Origin: Candidatus Melainabacteria bacterium
GTDB lineage: Bacteria > Cyanobacteriota > Vampirovibrionia > Obscuribacterales > Obscuribacteraceae
Assembly: GCA_016209785.1 (NCBI GenBank)
Contig: JACQVM010000095.1
Span: forward strand, 1 to 14,430
Direction of reading: 5' to 3'
Length of the DNA stretch: 14,430 nucleotides
The notes beneath the pieces are model-generated. The model did no database searches, had not been told where the DNA came from, and was given only the letters and a program-made list of their open reading frames with translations. The translations under genes were made by a program, and so were the position numbers. Below are positions 1 to 6,646 of this stretch, piece after piece (positions within the stretch are counted from its first letter, which is position 1; every line of letters starts with the position of its first letter).

Positions 1-623
<623 letters not shown>

Positions 624-729
624 CTACAATTGTCCCTTACACTATAGTCCATGTTCTACAGTTACATCCTACCTAAAAGACGATGAAATGGGGGGAATTC
701 CCAGGACAAGAGCACCAGGATCTGGTCAA

Positions 730-1014
730 TTACTCACCAATTCTTGGTACCTTAAAAAAACCATTTTCAGATTGTGGCGCATTTTTCAAGAGAAGATCAC
801 GCCCTGGTGAACTGACAACTACATCTTCTCGCATTACATTAACAACAGCTAGAGCATGAGCCATGGGCTCCACATTGGTTGTATTTACGTCATTTAGTTG
901 GTCAAAATATTCAATTATCTTCGCTAACTGCTCTGAATACAGCTTTTTTTCGTCCTCTGATAGAGCAAGTCGAGCTAGTTTGGCAACATGTTCTACTTCC
1001 TTAACGCTAATCAT
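730..1014 (-). CDS. gatC: Aspartyl/glutamyl-tRNA(Asn/Gln) amidotransferase subunit C
   Basis: GatC is the small subunit of the GatCAB amidotransferase, which converts misacylated Glu-tRNA(Gln) or Asp-tRNA(Asn) to the amidated forms in the cytosol. It wraps around and stabilises GatA. The 94-residue product has the usual length and layout: an N-terminal helical part (VKEVEHVAKLARLALSEDE), then QLAKIIEYFDQLNDVNT, then the conserved VEPMAHAL segment and MREDVV, ending with the typical FFKVPRIGE tail. The ATG at 1012-1014 is preceded by an AGGA Shine-Dalgarno at good spacing. No gatA or gatB is in the window. The gene is instead followed by pyrG in the same direction, so gatA and gatB are either upstream of the exchanger or elsewhere. 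It is divergent from the exchanger gene at 1213. Confidence 0.96.
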   Translation of the reverse strand: MISVKEVEHVAKLARLALSEDEKKLYSEQLAKIIEYFDQLNDVNTTNVEPMAHALAVVNVMREDVVVSSPGRDLLLKNAPQSENGFFKVPRIGE

Positions 1015-1092
1015 GCTTCCTCACATCACACAATCTTCTAAAGATGGCTTGCCCGCCCAACTGGGATGTTAACACAATTCGATAAGTTCCTA

Positions 1093-1172
1093 CACGACTG
1101 TCGTGCGTTTCCTATCTAAATCAACTTGCTAACGCTACTGCTTGACGACAGACAAATAGGTTTTTGTCGTCA
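1093..1172. promoter_or_regulatory. Divergent intergenic region with two GTCGT inverted repeats
   Basis: The 198 bp between gatC and the exchanger gene hold two short palindromes sharing a GTCGT core. CACGAC-T-GTCGTG lies at 1093-1105 (6-bp arms, one central base). TGACGACA at 1143-1150 pairs with TGTCGTCA at 1165-1172 (8-bp perfect arms, 14-base loop). The right arm of the second repeat overlaps TTGTCG at 1164-1169, which could act as a -35 with TATTTT at 1187-1192 (17-base spacer) for the plus-strand exchanger gene. Spacing and repetition suggest an operator for a dimeric regulator, but I cannot name the regulator. The promoter assignment is weak. Confidence 0.35.
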
Positions 1173-1212
1173 GGTTGATAAGGTACTATTTTGCTATGTT
1201 CGTGAGTAAGTC

Positions 1213-2286
1213 ATGTTAGCTGACATTGTTTTCCTGATACTTTCGCTTGTTATTATTCTGGCATCGGCCGAGCTTTTCACTAATGGCGTGGAATGGCTAG
1301 GACAACGCCTCCAATTGAGCGAAGGAGCAGTTGGCTCAGTTCTTGCAGCCGTTGGCACAGCATTGCCTGAAACACTCATCCCATTTGTGGCAGTTATCTT
1401 CTTTAAAGGCCGACAGGGCTCCGACGTTGGCATAGGTGCAATTGTTGGAGCACCTTTTATGCTCTCTACTCTTACCTTGGCTTTGTGCGGCTGGGCTATG
1501 TGGTTTTATACCCAACGGCGGCGTCGAAAAGCATCCCTTATCTTAAATCGGGTAGCACTGGCAAGGGATCTAAGGTTTTTCATTTGTGCCTATAGCATGG
1601 CCATCATAGCAACCTTGGCCACAAATATGGCACCAGTACGTTGGACCATTGCAGCTAGCCTTTTAGGAGTTTATGTATTGTACCTTTGGCAAACCTTTAC
1701 ACATCAAGGCGAAATAGGCGCAACTCCTGAGCGTTTGCATTTTGATCGACTGTTGAATATTGGGTCTCACCGGCTACGTCTTATCGGACCCCAGGTTGTC
1801 TTGGGATTGTGTGGTATTATTGGCGGTGCTTTTGTATTCGTAGATCGCGTACAAGATTTGGCAACTGCAATAGGTGTCCCAACCGTTATTCTTTCGCTCA
1901 TTGTCGCTCCTATTGCCACTGAGCTTCCAGAGAAAGTTAACAGTGTCCTTTGGGCACGCAGTGGAAAGGACACCCTAGCGCTGGGCAACATTACAGGAGC
2001 AATGGTGTTTCAAAGTTGCTTTCCTGTAGCATTTGGAGTTGCCTTCACCAGATGGAGCCTTCTGCCAGGCACTTTAGCTGCGTCGGCAATAGCTCTGGGG
2101 AGCGCCACGATTTACCTCCACCTAATTGAGAAAGGGACACTCCGTCCGTCACATCTAATGAGAGGTGCTATCGTCTATGTCTTTACAATTTGTCTTCTTC
2201 TTGCCACTGCCTCTTACGACGCTGCTTGTGGCTTACCAGAGTCTTCCACAGATTCAACAACCTTGGCTAGCTCCTCTTCCGGATGA
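1213..2286 (+). CDS. Sodium/calcium exchanger family membrane protein
   Basis: This is a 357-residue polytopic inner-membrane protein of the Ca2+:cation antiporter type (Na_Ca_ex family), expected to exchange Ca2+ or a similar cation for Na+ or H+. The two internal alpha-repeats can be seen: VGTALPETLIPFVAV (about residues 47-61, with P52-E53) and IATELPEKVNSVLWARSGKD (about 234-253, with P239-E240) followed by GNITGAMVFQS. The repeats are less canonical than the usual GTSLPE, so the substrate is uncertain. A basic loop QRRRRK (about 101-106) lies between membrane segments. The ATG at 1213 has only a weak GAG-type Shine-Dalgarno. The last membrane segment ends near residue 334. The remaining ~24 residues are Ser/Thr-rich and are encoded entirely antisense to the 3' end of the neighbouring AI-2E gene, so this tail is probably not a conserved part of the protein. 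Confidence 0.8.
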   Translation: MLADIVFLILSLVIILASAELFTNGVEWLGQRLQLSEGAVGSVLAAVGTALPETLIPFVAVIFFKGRQGSDVGIGAIVGAPFMLSTLTLALCGWAMWFYTQRRRRKASLILNRVALARDLRFFICAYSMAIIATLATNMAPVRWTIAASLLGVYVLYLWQTFTHQGEIGATPERLHFDRLLNIGSHRLRLIGPQVVLGLCGIIGGAFVFVDRVQDLATAIGVPTVILSLIVAPIATELPEKVNSVLWARSGKDTLALGNITGAMVFQSCFPVAFGVAFTRWSLLPGTLAASAIALGSATIYLHLIEKGTLRPSHLMRGAIVYVFTICLLLATASYDAACGLPESSTDSTTLASSSSG

Positions 2287-3251
2287 GTAAAGTCCACAAT
2301 TACTTTGATGGAAGCAGCAACAGGAATAGCTATGAGCATCCCAAGAGCACCTGCCATAATCTCACCACACAAAACCGCAAAGATAACAATTAAGGGATGA
2401 AGATGAACAGCATGGCCAATGACCTTAGGGACAATCAAGTAATCCTCTATCCAGCGTGCAGCCGTGTAAAAGGCAATAATACCTAAGGCAACGCCAGGAC
2501 CGTACTGAGCAAATCCAACTAGAGTCGCAAACGTAGTGGCAAAAATTGGTCCTAAAACTGGAATAATCTCGAGAAACCCACTCATTATGGCGATAGGCAA
2601 GGCATACTTCATATGAATGAAGTAATGTAAGAAAAACCAGGCCACTGTCGACATTATTACAATGAGAACTAGCTGCCCTCGCACGTACCGACTCAGCATG
2701 ACATTCATTTGCCCAGACAGACTCACAACAGTGGCTCGTCTATCGGCCGGCACAAACCTAAGACAGAAGGCCCCAACACGCTGGCTGTCGACAATAAAGT
2801 ATATGGATGAAACAACACAAACTAAAAGCGCTAAAAATCCCCTGGAAACAAGGCCACCAAGGTGAACTATCTCGCCTGGTTTGCCAAATGCCTCCTCAAT
2901 GCTTGTCAAAACTTGTACTGTAGTTTCCTCTACGTTGAGCTGCCAGTGGAACGTAGACACAGCTTGCTGTACAACGTTGGTTATGATTTCGCGACGATTG
3001 GTAGCTAAAGCTGCAAACTGGTCCCAAACCATCGGCAAGAATACCCAGCCTAATATACCCAACAACCCTGCAGCAAAGAGGTACAAAATTGCTACTGCTT
3101 GATCACGTTTTATGGCAAACGACTGAGCTATGTAATTAACCAGTGGTAACAAAAGATAGGCAATAATCCCTGCCACCACAAAAGGAGGAAATACTGAGCG
3201 GATATGGAAAATGAACCATATAATCAGAAAAGTAGCTAGCCACTTAAGCAT
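2214..3251 (-). CDS. AI-2E family transporter (PerM/TqsA-like membrane protein)
   Basis: This is a 345-residue polytopic membrane protein of the AI-2E transporter (UPF0118) family. Members range from autoinducer-2 exporters to Na+/H+ antiporters, so the substrate cannot be inferred. It opens with a short hydrophobic hairpin (FLIIWFIFHIRSVFPPFVVA), then a membrane segment and a long soluble region (about residues 80-140). A C-terminal bundle follows with the typical GFLEIIPVLGPIFATTFA (about 225-242), PLIVIFAVLCGEIMAGALGM and IAIPVAASIKVIVDF segments. Length is normal for the family. It starts 29 bp after the stop of the 3-hydroxyacyl-CoA dehydrogenase gene on the same strand, so the two are probably co-transcribed. 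The Shine-Dalgarno is weak (GGAT). Its last 73 bp overlap the convergent exchanger gene. Confidence 0.88.
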   Translation of the reverse strand: MLKWLATFLIIWFIFHIRSVFPPFVVAGIIAYLLLPLVNYIAQSFAIKRDQAVAILYLFAAGLLGILGWVFLPMVWDQFAALATNRREIITNVVQQAVSTFHWQLNVEETTVQVLTSIEEAFGKPGEIVHLGGLVSRGFLALLVCVVSSIYFIVDSQRVGAFCLRFVPADRRATVVSLSGQMNVMLSRYVRGQLVLIVIMSTVAWFFLHYFIHMKYALPIAIMSGFLEIIPVLGPIFATTFATLVGFAQYGPGVALGIIAFYTAARWIEDYLIVPKVIGHAVHLHPLIVIFAVLCGEIMAGALGMLIAIPVAASIKVIVDFTHPEEELAKVVESVEDSGKPQAAS

Positions 3252-3280
3252 GGATCAAATCCGTTGGTGCTAGTGCCCAA

Positions 3281-4525
3281 TTATCGTACCGAGGCAGGCA
3301 TGGGCTCCATATAAGAAAAGTCACGCATACCTGCCTTCACCATCTTGGTCAACAGCCAGGAAGGACGAAATCTCTCGCCATAAATAGCATGATATGACTC
3401 AAGTTCGTTCAGACACCACTGAAGACCTTTTTCGTTAACTATGCTTAGAAGCCCTTTGCTCATTCCGCAGCCCCACTGCATTGCCACATCCACATCCTTA
3501 ACTTCCACCACATGCTCTTGAATAGCATAAATAGCCTCGTTAAACATGGGTAGTATTACCCTGTAGACACTAAATGGTTTGGGTGAGCGTGCAGTCGGGC
3601 TTGTTTTGCGAATCTGGTCTAAAAGGGGCAACAGTTGAGGATTTAAATCCTTGGGTTCGTCCTTCCTAGATGGTTGTCCACTAGCATGAGCATAAAAACC
3701 AGCTCCTGATTTCTGACCAAGGTATTCCTTTTCCACAAGCAACGCTAACAACTCTGCAGGCTTAAAACGAGGCCCATACTGTCTATAAAGGAACTCATTG
3801 ACATGATGACAGACATCAATGCCTGTCATATCAAATAATGCAAAAGGTCCCATCGGAAGCCCAAACGTCTCAACAGCCTTATCTATCTCGGAGGCTGTGG
3901 CGGTTCCTTCCTGCAAGACATACAGTGCTTCATTCATGTAAGGGAAAAGCAACCTATTCACAAGGAACCCGGGACATTCCTTCACTTCCACAGGAATCTT
4001 TTGCAACTCCCGACACAGCTCAACACAGGCAGTACTTGTCTCACTTGATGTTCTTAAGCCAGGAATGACCTCGACTAGCTTCATGGTCTGTGCGGGGTTA
4101 AAAAAGTGTATTCCAATTACCCTGTCGGGGCGCTTGGTATAAGAAGCAATCTCTGAAATAGACAATGCAGATGTGTTTGTGGCCAAAATGGCATGCGGTG
4201 GGCAAATCTTATCTAACTCCTCAAAAATTTTCGCCTTTATGCCAATTTGTTCAACTGCTGCCTCAATAACTAAATCAACATCATCAAACCCGTCATAAGT
4301 TGTTGTTGGCTTAATCATGCCAAACAAGTATTCAGCTTCCGCCTCAGTCAAAACTTCCTTTTTGACCCTCGAGTCATACATACGCTTCACAGCACTAAGT
4401 GCTTTTTGTACATACTCCTCCCTTACATCCTTCAGCAAAACCTCAATGCCAGCTTGGCTTAAAACCTGAGCAATCCCACTGCCCATCGCTCCTGCACCTA
4501 TGACGGCCACTCTTTGCATCTTCAT
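3281..4525 (-). CDS. 3-hydroxyacyl-CoA (3-hydroxybutyryl-CoA) dehydrogenase
   Basis: This is a cytosolic NAD(P)-dependent dehydrogenase that interconverts (S)-3-hydroxyacyl-CoA and 3-ketoacyl-CoA, as in beta-oxidation or butyryl-CoA metabolism. The 414-residue protein has a Rossmann domain with the dinucleotide loop GAGAMGSGIAQ (residues 10-20). The catalytic pair is His140 in VIGIHFFNPAQ and Glu152 in KLVEVIPG, and PGFLVNRLLFPYMNEA covers about 185-200. A first 3HCDH C-terminal domain (about 185-285, with KSGAGFYAH) is followed by a second, related helical domain (about 320-400: VILPMFNEAIYAIQEHVVEV, VDVAMQWGCGMSKGLL). The extra copy explains why it is longer than the ~285-residue single-domain enzymes; FadB- and PaaH-type proteins also carry two. 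The ATG at 4523-4525 has GAGGG upstream; a second ATG two codons later is possible. It is the first gene of a probable unit with the AI-2E transporter. Confidence 0.93.
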   Translation of the reverse strand: MKMQRVAVIGAGAMGSGIAQVLSQAGIEVLLKDVREEYVQKALSAVKRMYDSRVKKEVLTEAEAEYLFGMIKPTTTYDGFDDVDLVIEAAVEQIGIKAKIFEELDKICPPHAILATNTSALSISEIASYTKRPDRVIGIHFFNPAQTMKLVEVIPGLRTSSETSTACVELCRELQKIPVEVKECPGFLVNRLLFPYMNEALYVLQEGTATASEIDKAVETFGLPMGPFALFDMTGIDVCHHVNEFLYRQYGPRFKPAELLALLVEKEYLGQKSGAGFYAHASGQPSRKDEPKDLNPQLLPLLDQIRKTSPTARSPKPFSVYRVILPMFNEAIYAIQEHVVEVKDVDVAMQWGCGMSKGLLSIVNEKGLQWCLNELESYHAIYGERFRPSWLLTKMVKAGMRDFSYMEPMPASVR

Positions 4526-4542
4526 AACAAAACCCTCACCGT

Positions 4543-4570
4543 TAGCATAAGTTTTTGCTACGTTATGCTA
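4543..4570. promoter_or_regulatory. Inverted repeat in divergent promoter region
   Basis: The 83 bp between the divergent dehydrogenase and permease genes contain TAGCATAA (4543-4550) facing TTATGCTA (4563-4570), 8-bp perfect arms with a 12-base loop. A second overlapping palindrome, ATGCTAGCAT, lies at 4565-4574. In such a short divergent spacer this could be an operator serving both genes. No convincing -35/-10 pair could be assigned on either strand, so the call is tentative. Confidence 0.3.
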
Positions 4571-4608
4571 GCATCTTTACCAGTCCCTGAGATTACCTTG
4601 TAAATTCA

Positions 4609-6003
4609 ATGACATCACTCATGCGTAGAGCCCCTGCCATCCCGGAGGGGTATGGTGTTGTAGATACACCCAAGCATCTGGGGTGGTTAATGCTGACAGC
4701 CATGGGAATTGGTGCCACGATTGGTGCTGGCATCTTTGCCATGCCAGGCATGATTGCCATGAAGGCAGGGCCAGCAGGGATCTTATCTTTTGTAATTACT
4801 GGTGTAATCATTTTATTTGTAGGCATTTGTTATGAGCGGTTTTCGCGAGTTGTACCTCATGGTGTTTCAGCATACAGTTATGTTTATCATTCCATCGGAG
4901 AAGTTTTTGCTTGGATAGTAGCCTTTGGCCTTTTCTTGGAATACAGTTTTGGAGCCTCTGCTGTAGCCATCGCCTGGAGTGAGTACCTAAAAAAGGCATT
5001 AAATTACACCTTACCAGCATTTTGGAGTGGCCCAAGCCATGTAGATGGCCAATTCCACTTTGGGGTTAACATAGTTGCTTTGGCAGTGGTTGCTGCAGTG
5101 ACCATCATTTGTATATTTGGTGGTGTATCCAAATCAGCCAAGTTAAATTTTGCCTTGGTGTGTTTAAAGATGTCTTTGTTGCTTGTATTTCTGATAGCAG
5201 GACTAAAACACATAAATCCAGCTAACTGGGCTCCCTTTATGCCAAAAGGACTAACTGGCGTTATGCAAGGAGCAGCACTTGCAGTTTTTCCTTATGTAGG
5301 ATTTGATGCCTTGTATACTTTTGCCCGGGAATCCAAAAGCCTAAAAGACACGCGTTGGGCTACGTACCTTTGCGTTGGTATCGTAGCTTTTCTATATGTC
5401 GCAGTGATGGCAGTAGCGACTGCACTAGCACCAAGCTTTTTTGGTGGGGATCCTAGTAAGCCTAACCCTCTTTTTGTAGGTACCGAAGCAGCAGCACCAT
5501 TGGCAATGCTCTTAGCTGCCTCTGGTGAGGAGTGGATAGCAAGACTAATAGCCGTAGGAGCGGTGCTGGGTATTTTTAATGTGCTTCTTGTGCTTTCCAT
5601 GGGTGGACCACGTATTTTTCGCAATATGGCTGAAGATGGGCTACTTCCACCCATATTCATGAAAACCAACAAGGGTAATCCGACAATTGGACTGGCCATA
5701 AATGGATTAATCGTAGGCACCATGGCTGGCTTTATGCCGTTTGGTGATATAGCCGAAATGATGGTTTTAGGAACACTAGTGGCTTTTATTTTTGTTTGCC
5801 TTGGAGCTCTGCGCTTACGACTAGTCAGCCCAATTGTTGCCTTAGGCGGCGCTATTGGCTGTGCAATTCTCGCGTGCCATTTAGGAGTACTTGTGTTGAA
5901 GATTTACTCAATCACTTGCCCGCTGGGGCTCGTAATTTACTTTCTTTATGGCCGGACACATAGCAAACTTGCCCAAAGTAACTTGGCTCATCCAAAACTA
6001 TAG
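4609..6003 (+). CDS. APC superfamily amino acid permease
   Basis: This is a 464-residue inner-membrane secondary transporter, expected to import amino acids with protons or by exchange. The APC signature in the first membrane helix is clear: GIGATIGAGIFAMPG (residues 33-47), the unwound substrate-binding segment. The helix 6 motif FPYVGFDALYTFARESK starts near residue 227. About twelve hydrophobic segments can be counted, and the helix 8 region contains VLGIFNVLLVLSMGGPRIF. The general pattern matches the YfnA/CAT-like branch, but the amino acid specificity cannot be read from the sequence. No good Shine-Dalgarno precedes the ATG at 4609 or the alternative ATG at 4621, so the start is uncertain by a few codons. 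The gene is divergent from the dehydrogenase, and its stop is only 25 bp from the convergent LRV gene, with no strong terminator between them. Confidence 0.92.
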   Translation: MTSLMRRAPAIPEGYGVVDTPKHLGWLMLTAMGIGATIGAGIFAMPGMIAMKAGPAGILSFVITGVIILFVGICYERFSRVVPHGVSAYSYVYHSIGEVFAWIVAFGLFLEYSFGASAVAIAWSEYLKKALNYTLPAFWSGPSHVDGQFHFGVNIVALAVVAAVTIICIFGGVSKSAKLNFALVCLKMSLLLVFLIAGLKHINPANWAPFMPKGLTGVMQGAALAVFPYVGFDALYTFARESKSLKDTRWATYLCVGIVAFLYVAVMAVATALAPSFFGGDPSKPNPLFVGTEAAAPLAMLLAASGEEWIARLIAVGAVLGIFNVLLVLSMGGPRIFRNMAEDGLLPPIFMKTNKGNPTIGLAINGLIVGTMAGFMPFGDIAEMMVLGTLVAFIFVCLGALRLRLVSPIVALGGAIGCAILACHLGVLVLKIYSITCPLGLVIYFLYGRTHSKLAQSNLAHPKL

Positions 6004-6028
6004 TAGCAACGGCTTGTTCAAAAGCTGC

Positions 6029-6520
6029 TTAGCCCATAACAGGACAAACTAATAGAAGCGTCTTTTGAGCCCGGCAAGCAACATATGGATTGTCGTCATC
6101 AGCTAGTCTTACTAAAATCTCAGCAGGTATGTGTGGATTTTCAGCAACACCATATCTTACGTCCACATTATCATCAGCAGCCAGTTGCTCCAAAACCTCC
6201 GGTGGTGTATTAGGATTTTCAGCCACGCTTAAGCGAACATCTATATTTGGGTCGCTAGCCATCTGCAACAAAACTGAAACAGGCGTTCGTGGATTTTCCG
6301 CAACACGCCGCCGTATGTTCTCCAACGTGTCATTGGCAAGCCTTGCCAACACCTCCTTGGGAGTGTTTGGATTACCAGCTACGATATAACGTACATGCAA
6401 CGTCCGCATACTTGCATCTAATTCCAGTGGCTGAGATTTACCCCTTACTCCTGAGCTCAACTCACTTATAACCCTTGCCGCCTCGTCAATTAACCTATGC
6501 CCGTTTTCCTCAAGCGCCAT
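6029..6520 (-). CDS. Leucine-rich repeat variant (LRV) protein
   Basis: This gene encodes a 163-residue soluble repeat protein. After a ~45-residue N-terminal region it has four consecutive 26-residue repeats (residues 47-72, 73-98, 99-124, 125-150) of the form VAENPxTPxxVLxxLAxD...VR, which is the LRV/ARM-like solenoid pattern. Such proteins are thought to bind other proteins; the function here is unknown. The Azotobacter LRV protein carries an N-terminal Fe-S cysteine cluster. None is present here, and the only cysteines are near the C-terminus (about 149 and 159). I chose the ATG at 6518-6520 because AAGGAG (complement of 6526-6531) sits six bases upstream; the frame stays open further upstream but has no ribosome site. 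The gene lies 126 bp after polA on the same strand and is convergent with the permease. Confidence 0.85.
   Translation of the reverse strand: MALEENGHRLIDEAARVISELSSGVRGKSQPLELDASMRTLHVRYIVAGNPNTPKEVLARLANDTLENIRRRVAENPRTPVSVLLQMASDPNIDVRLSVAENPNTPPEVLEQLAADDNVDVRYGVAENPHIPAEILVRLADDDNPYVACRAQKTLLLVCPVMG
6071..6382 (-). repeat. Four 78-bp tandem repeats encoding LRV units
   Basis: Four in-frame 78-bp units (312 bp) encode the LRV solenoid. Each begins with a GTNGCNGRNAAYCC-type segment on the minus strand, seen on the plus strand as recurring GGATTTTCAGC/GGATTTTCCGC/GGATTACCAGC blocks 78 bases apart. The units have diverged at the DNA level, so this is an old protein repeat rather than a recent expansion. 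Confidence 0.85.
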
Positions 6521-6525
6521 AACCG

Positions 6526-6531
6526 CTCCTT
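6526..6531 (-). promoter_or_regulatory. Ribosome binding site deciding the LRV start
   Basis: AAGGAG on the minus strand ends five bases before the ATG at 6518-6520. The longer reading frame starting at 6577 has no comparable site, so the shorter start is preferred. Confidence 0.75.
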
Positions 6532-6548
6532 GCACACTTCCCCAACGC

Positions 6549-6577
6549 CTAGTACTTCTTGCGCAAGCACTTGACAA
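6549..6577 (-). promoter_or_regulatory. Possible promoter of the LRV gene with palindromic spacer
   Basis: On the minus strand TTGTCA (complement of 6572-6577, five of six consensus bases) is followed after 17 bases by TACTAG (complement of 6549-6554, three of six). The spacer contains the perfect palindrome CTTGCGCAAG (6558-6567), which could be an operator. The weak -10 keeps confidence low; read-through from polA is an alternative. Confidence 0.3.
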
Positions 6578-6646
6578 TCCCCAAATTGCTATTTACCCGC
6601 TTGCCTGACTTCTCAAACCAAAGGAACAGCCCTGATGAGATTTCTT

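Noticed and set aside
693..702. GGGAATTCCC palindrome between gatC and pyrG, considered as part of a pyrG attenuator
   Set aside because: No terminator stem with U-run or pyrG-type initially transcribed G-run at a plausible start site could be found.
5292..5723. 143-residue minus-strand open frame inside the permease gene
   Set aside because: The plus strand here encodes the conserved APC transporter; the antisense frame has no ribosome site and no recognisable pattern.
6004..6028. Possible hairpin between the convergent permease and LRV genes
   Set aside because: Two 4-bp half stems with a bulge and no T-run; not a credible terminator.
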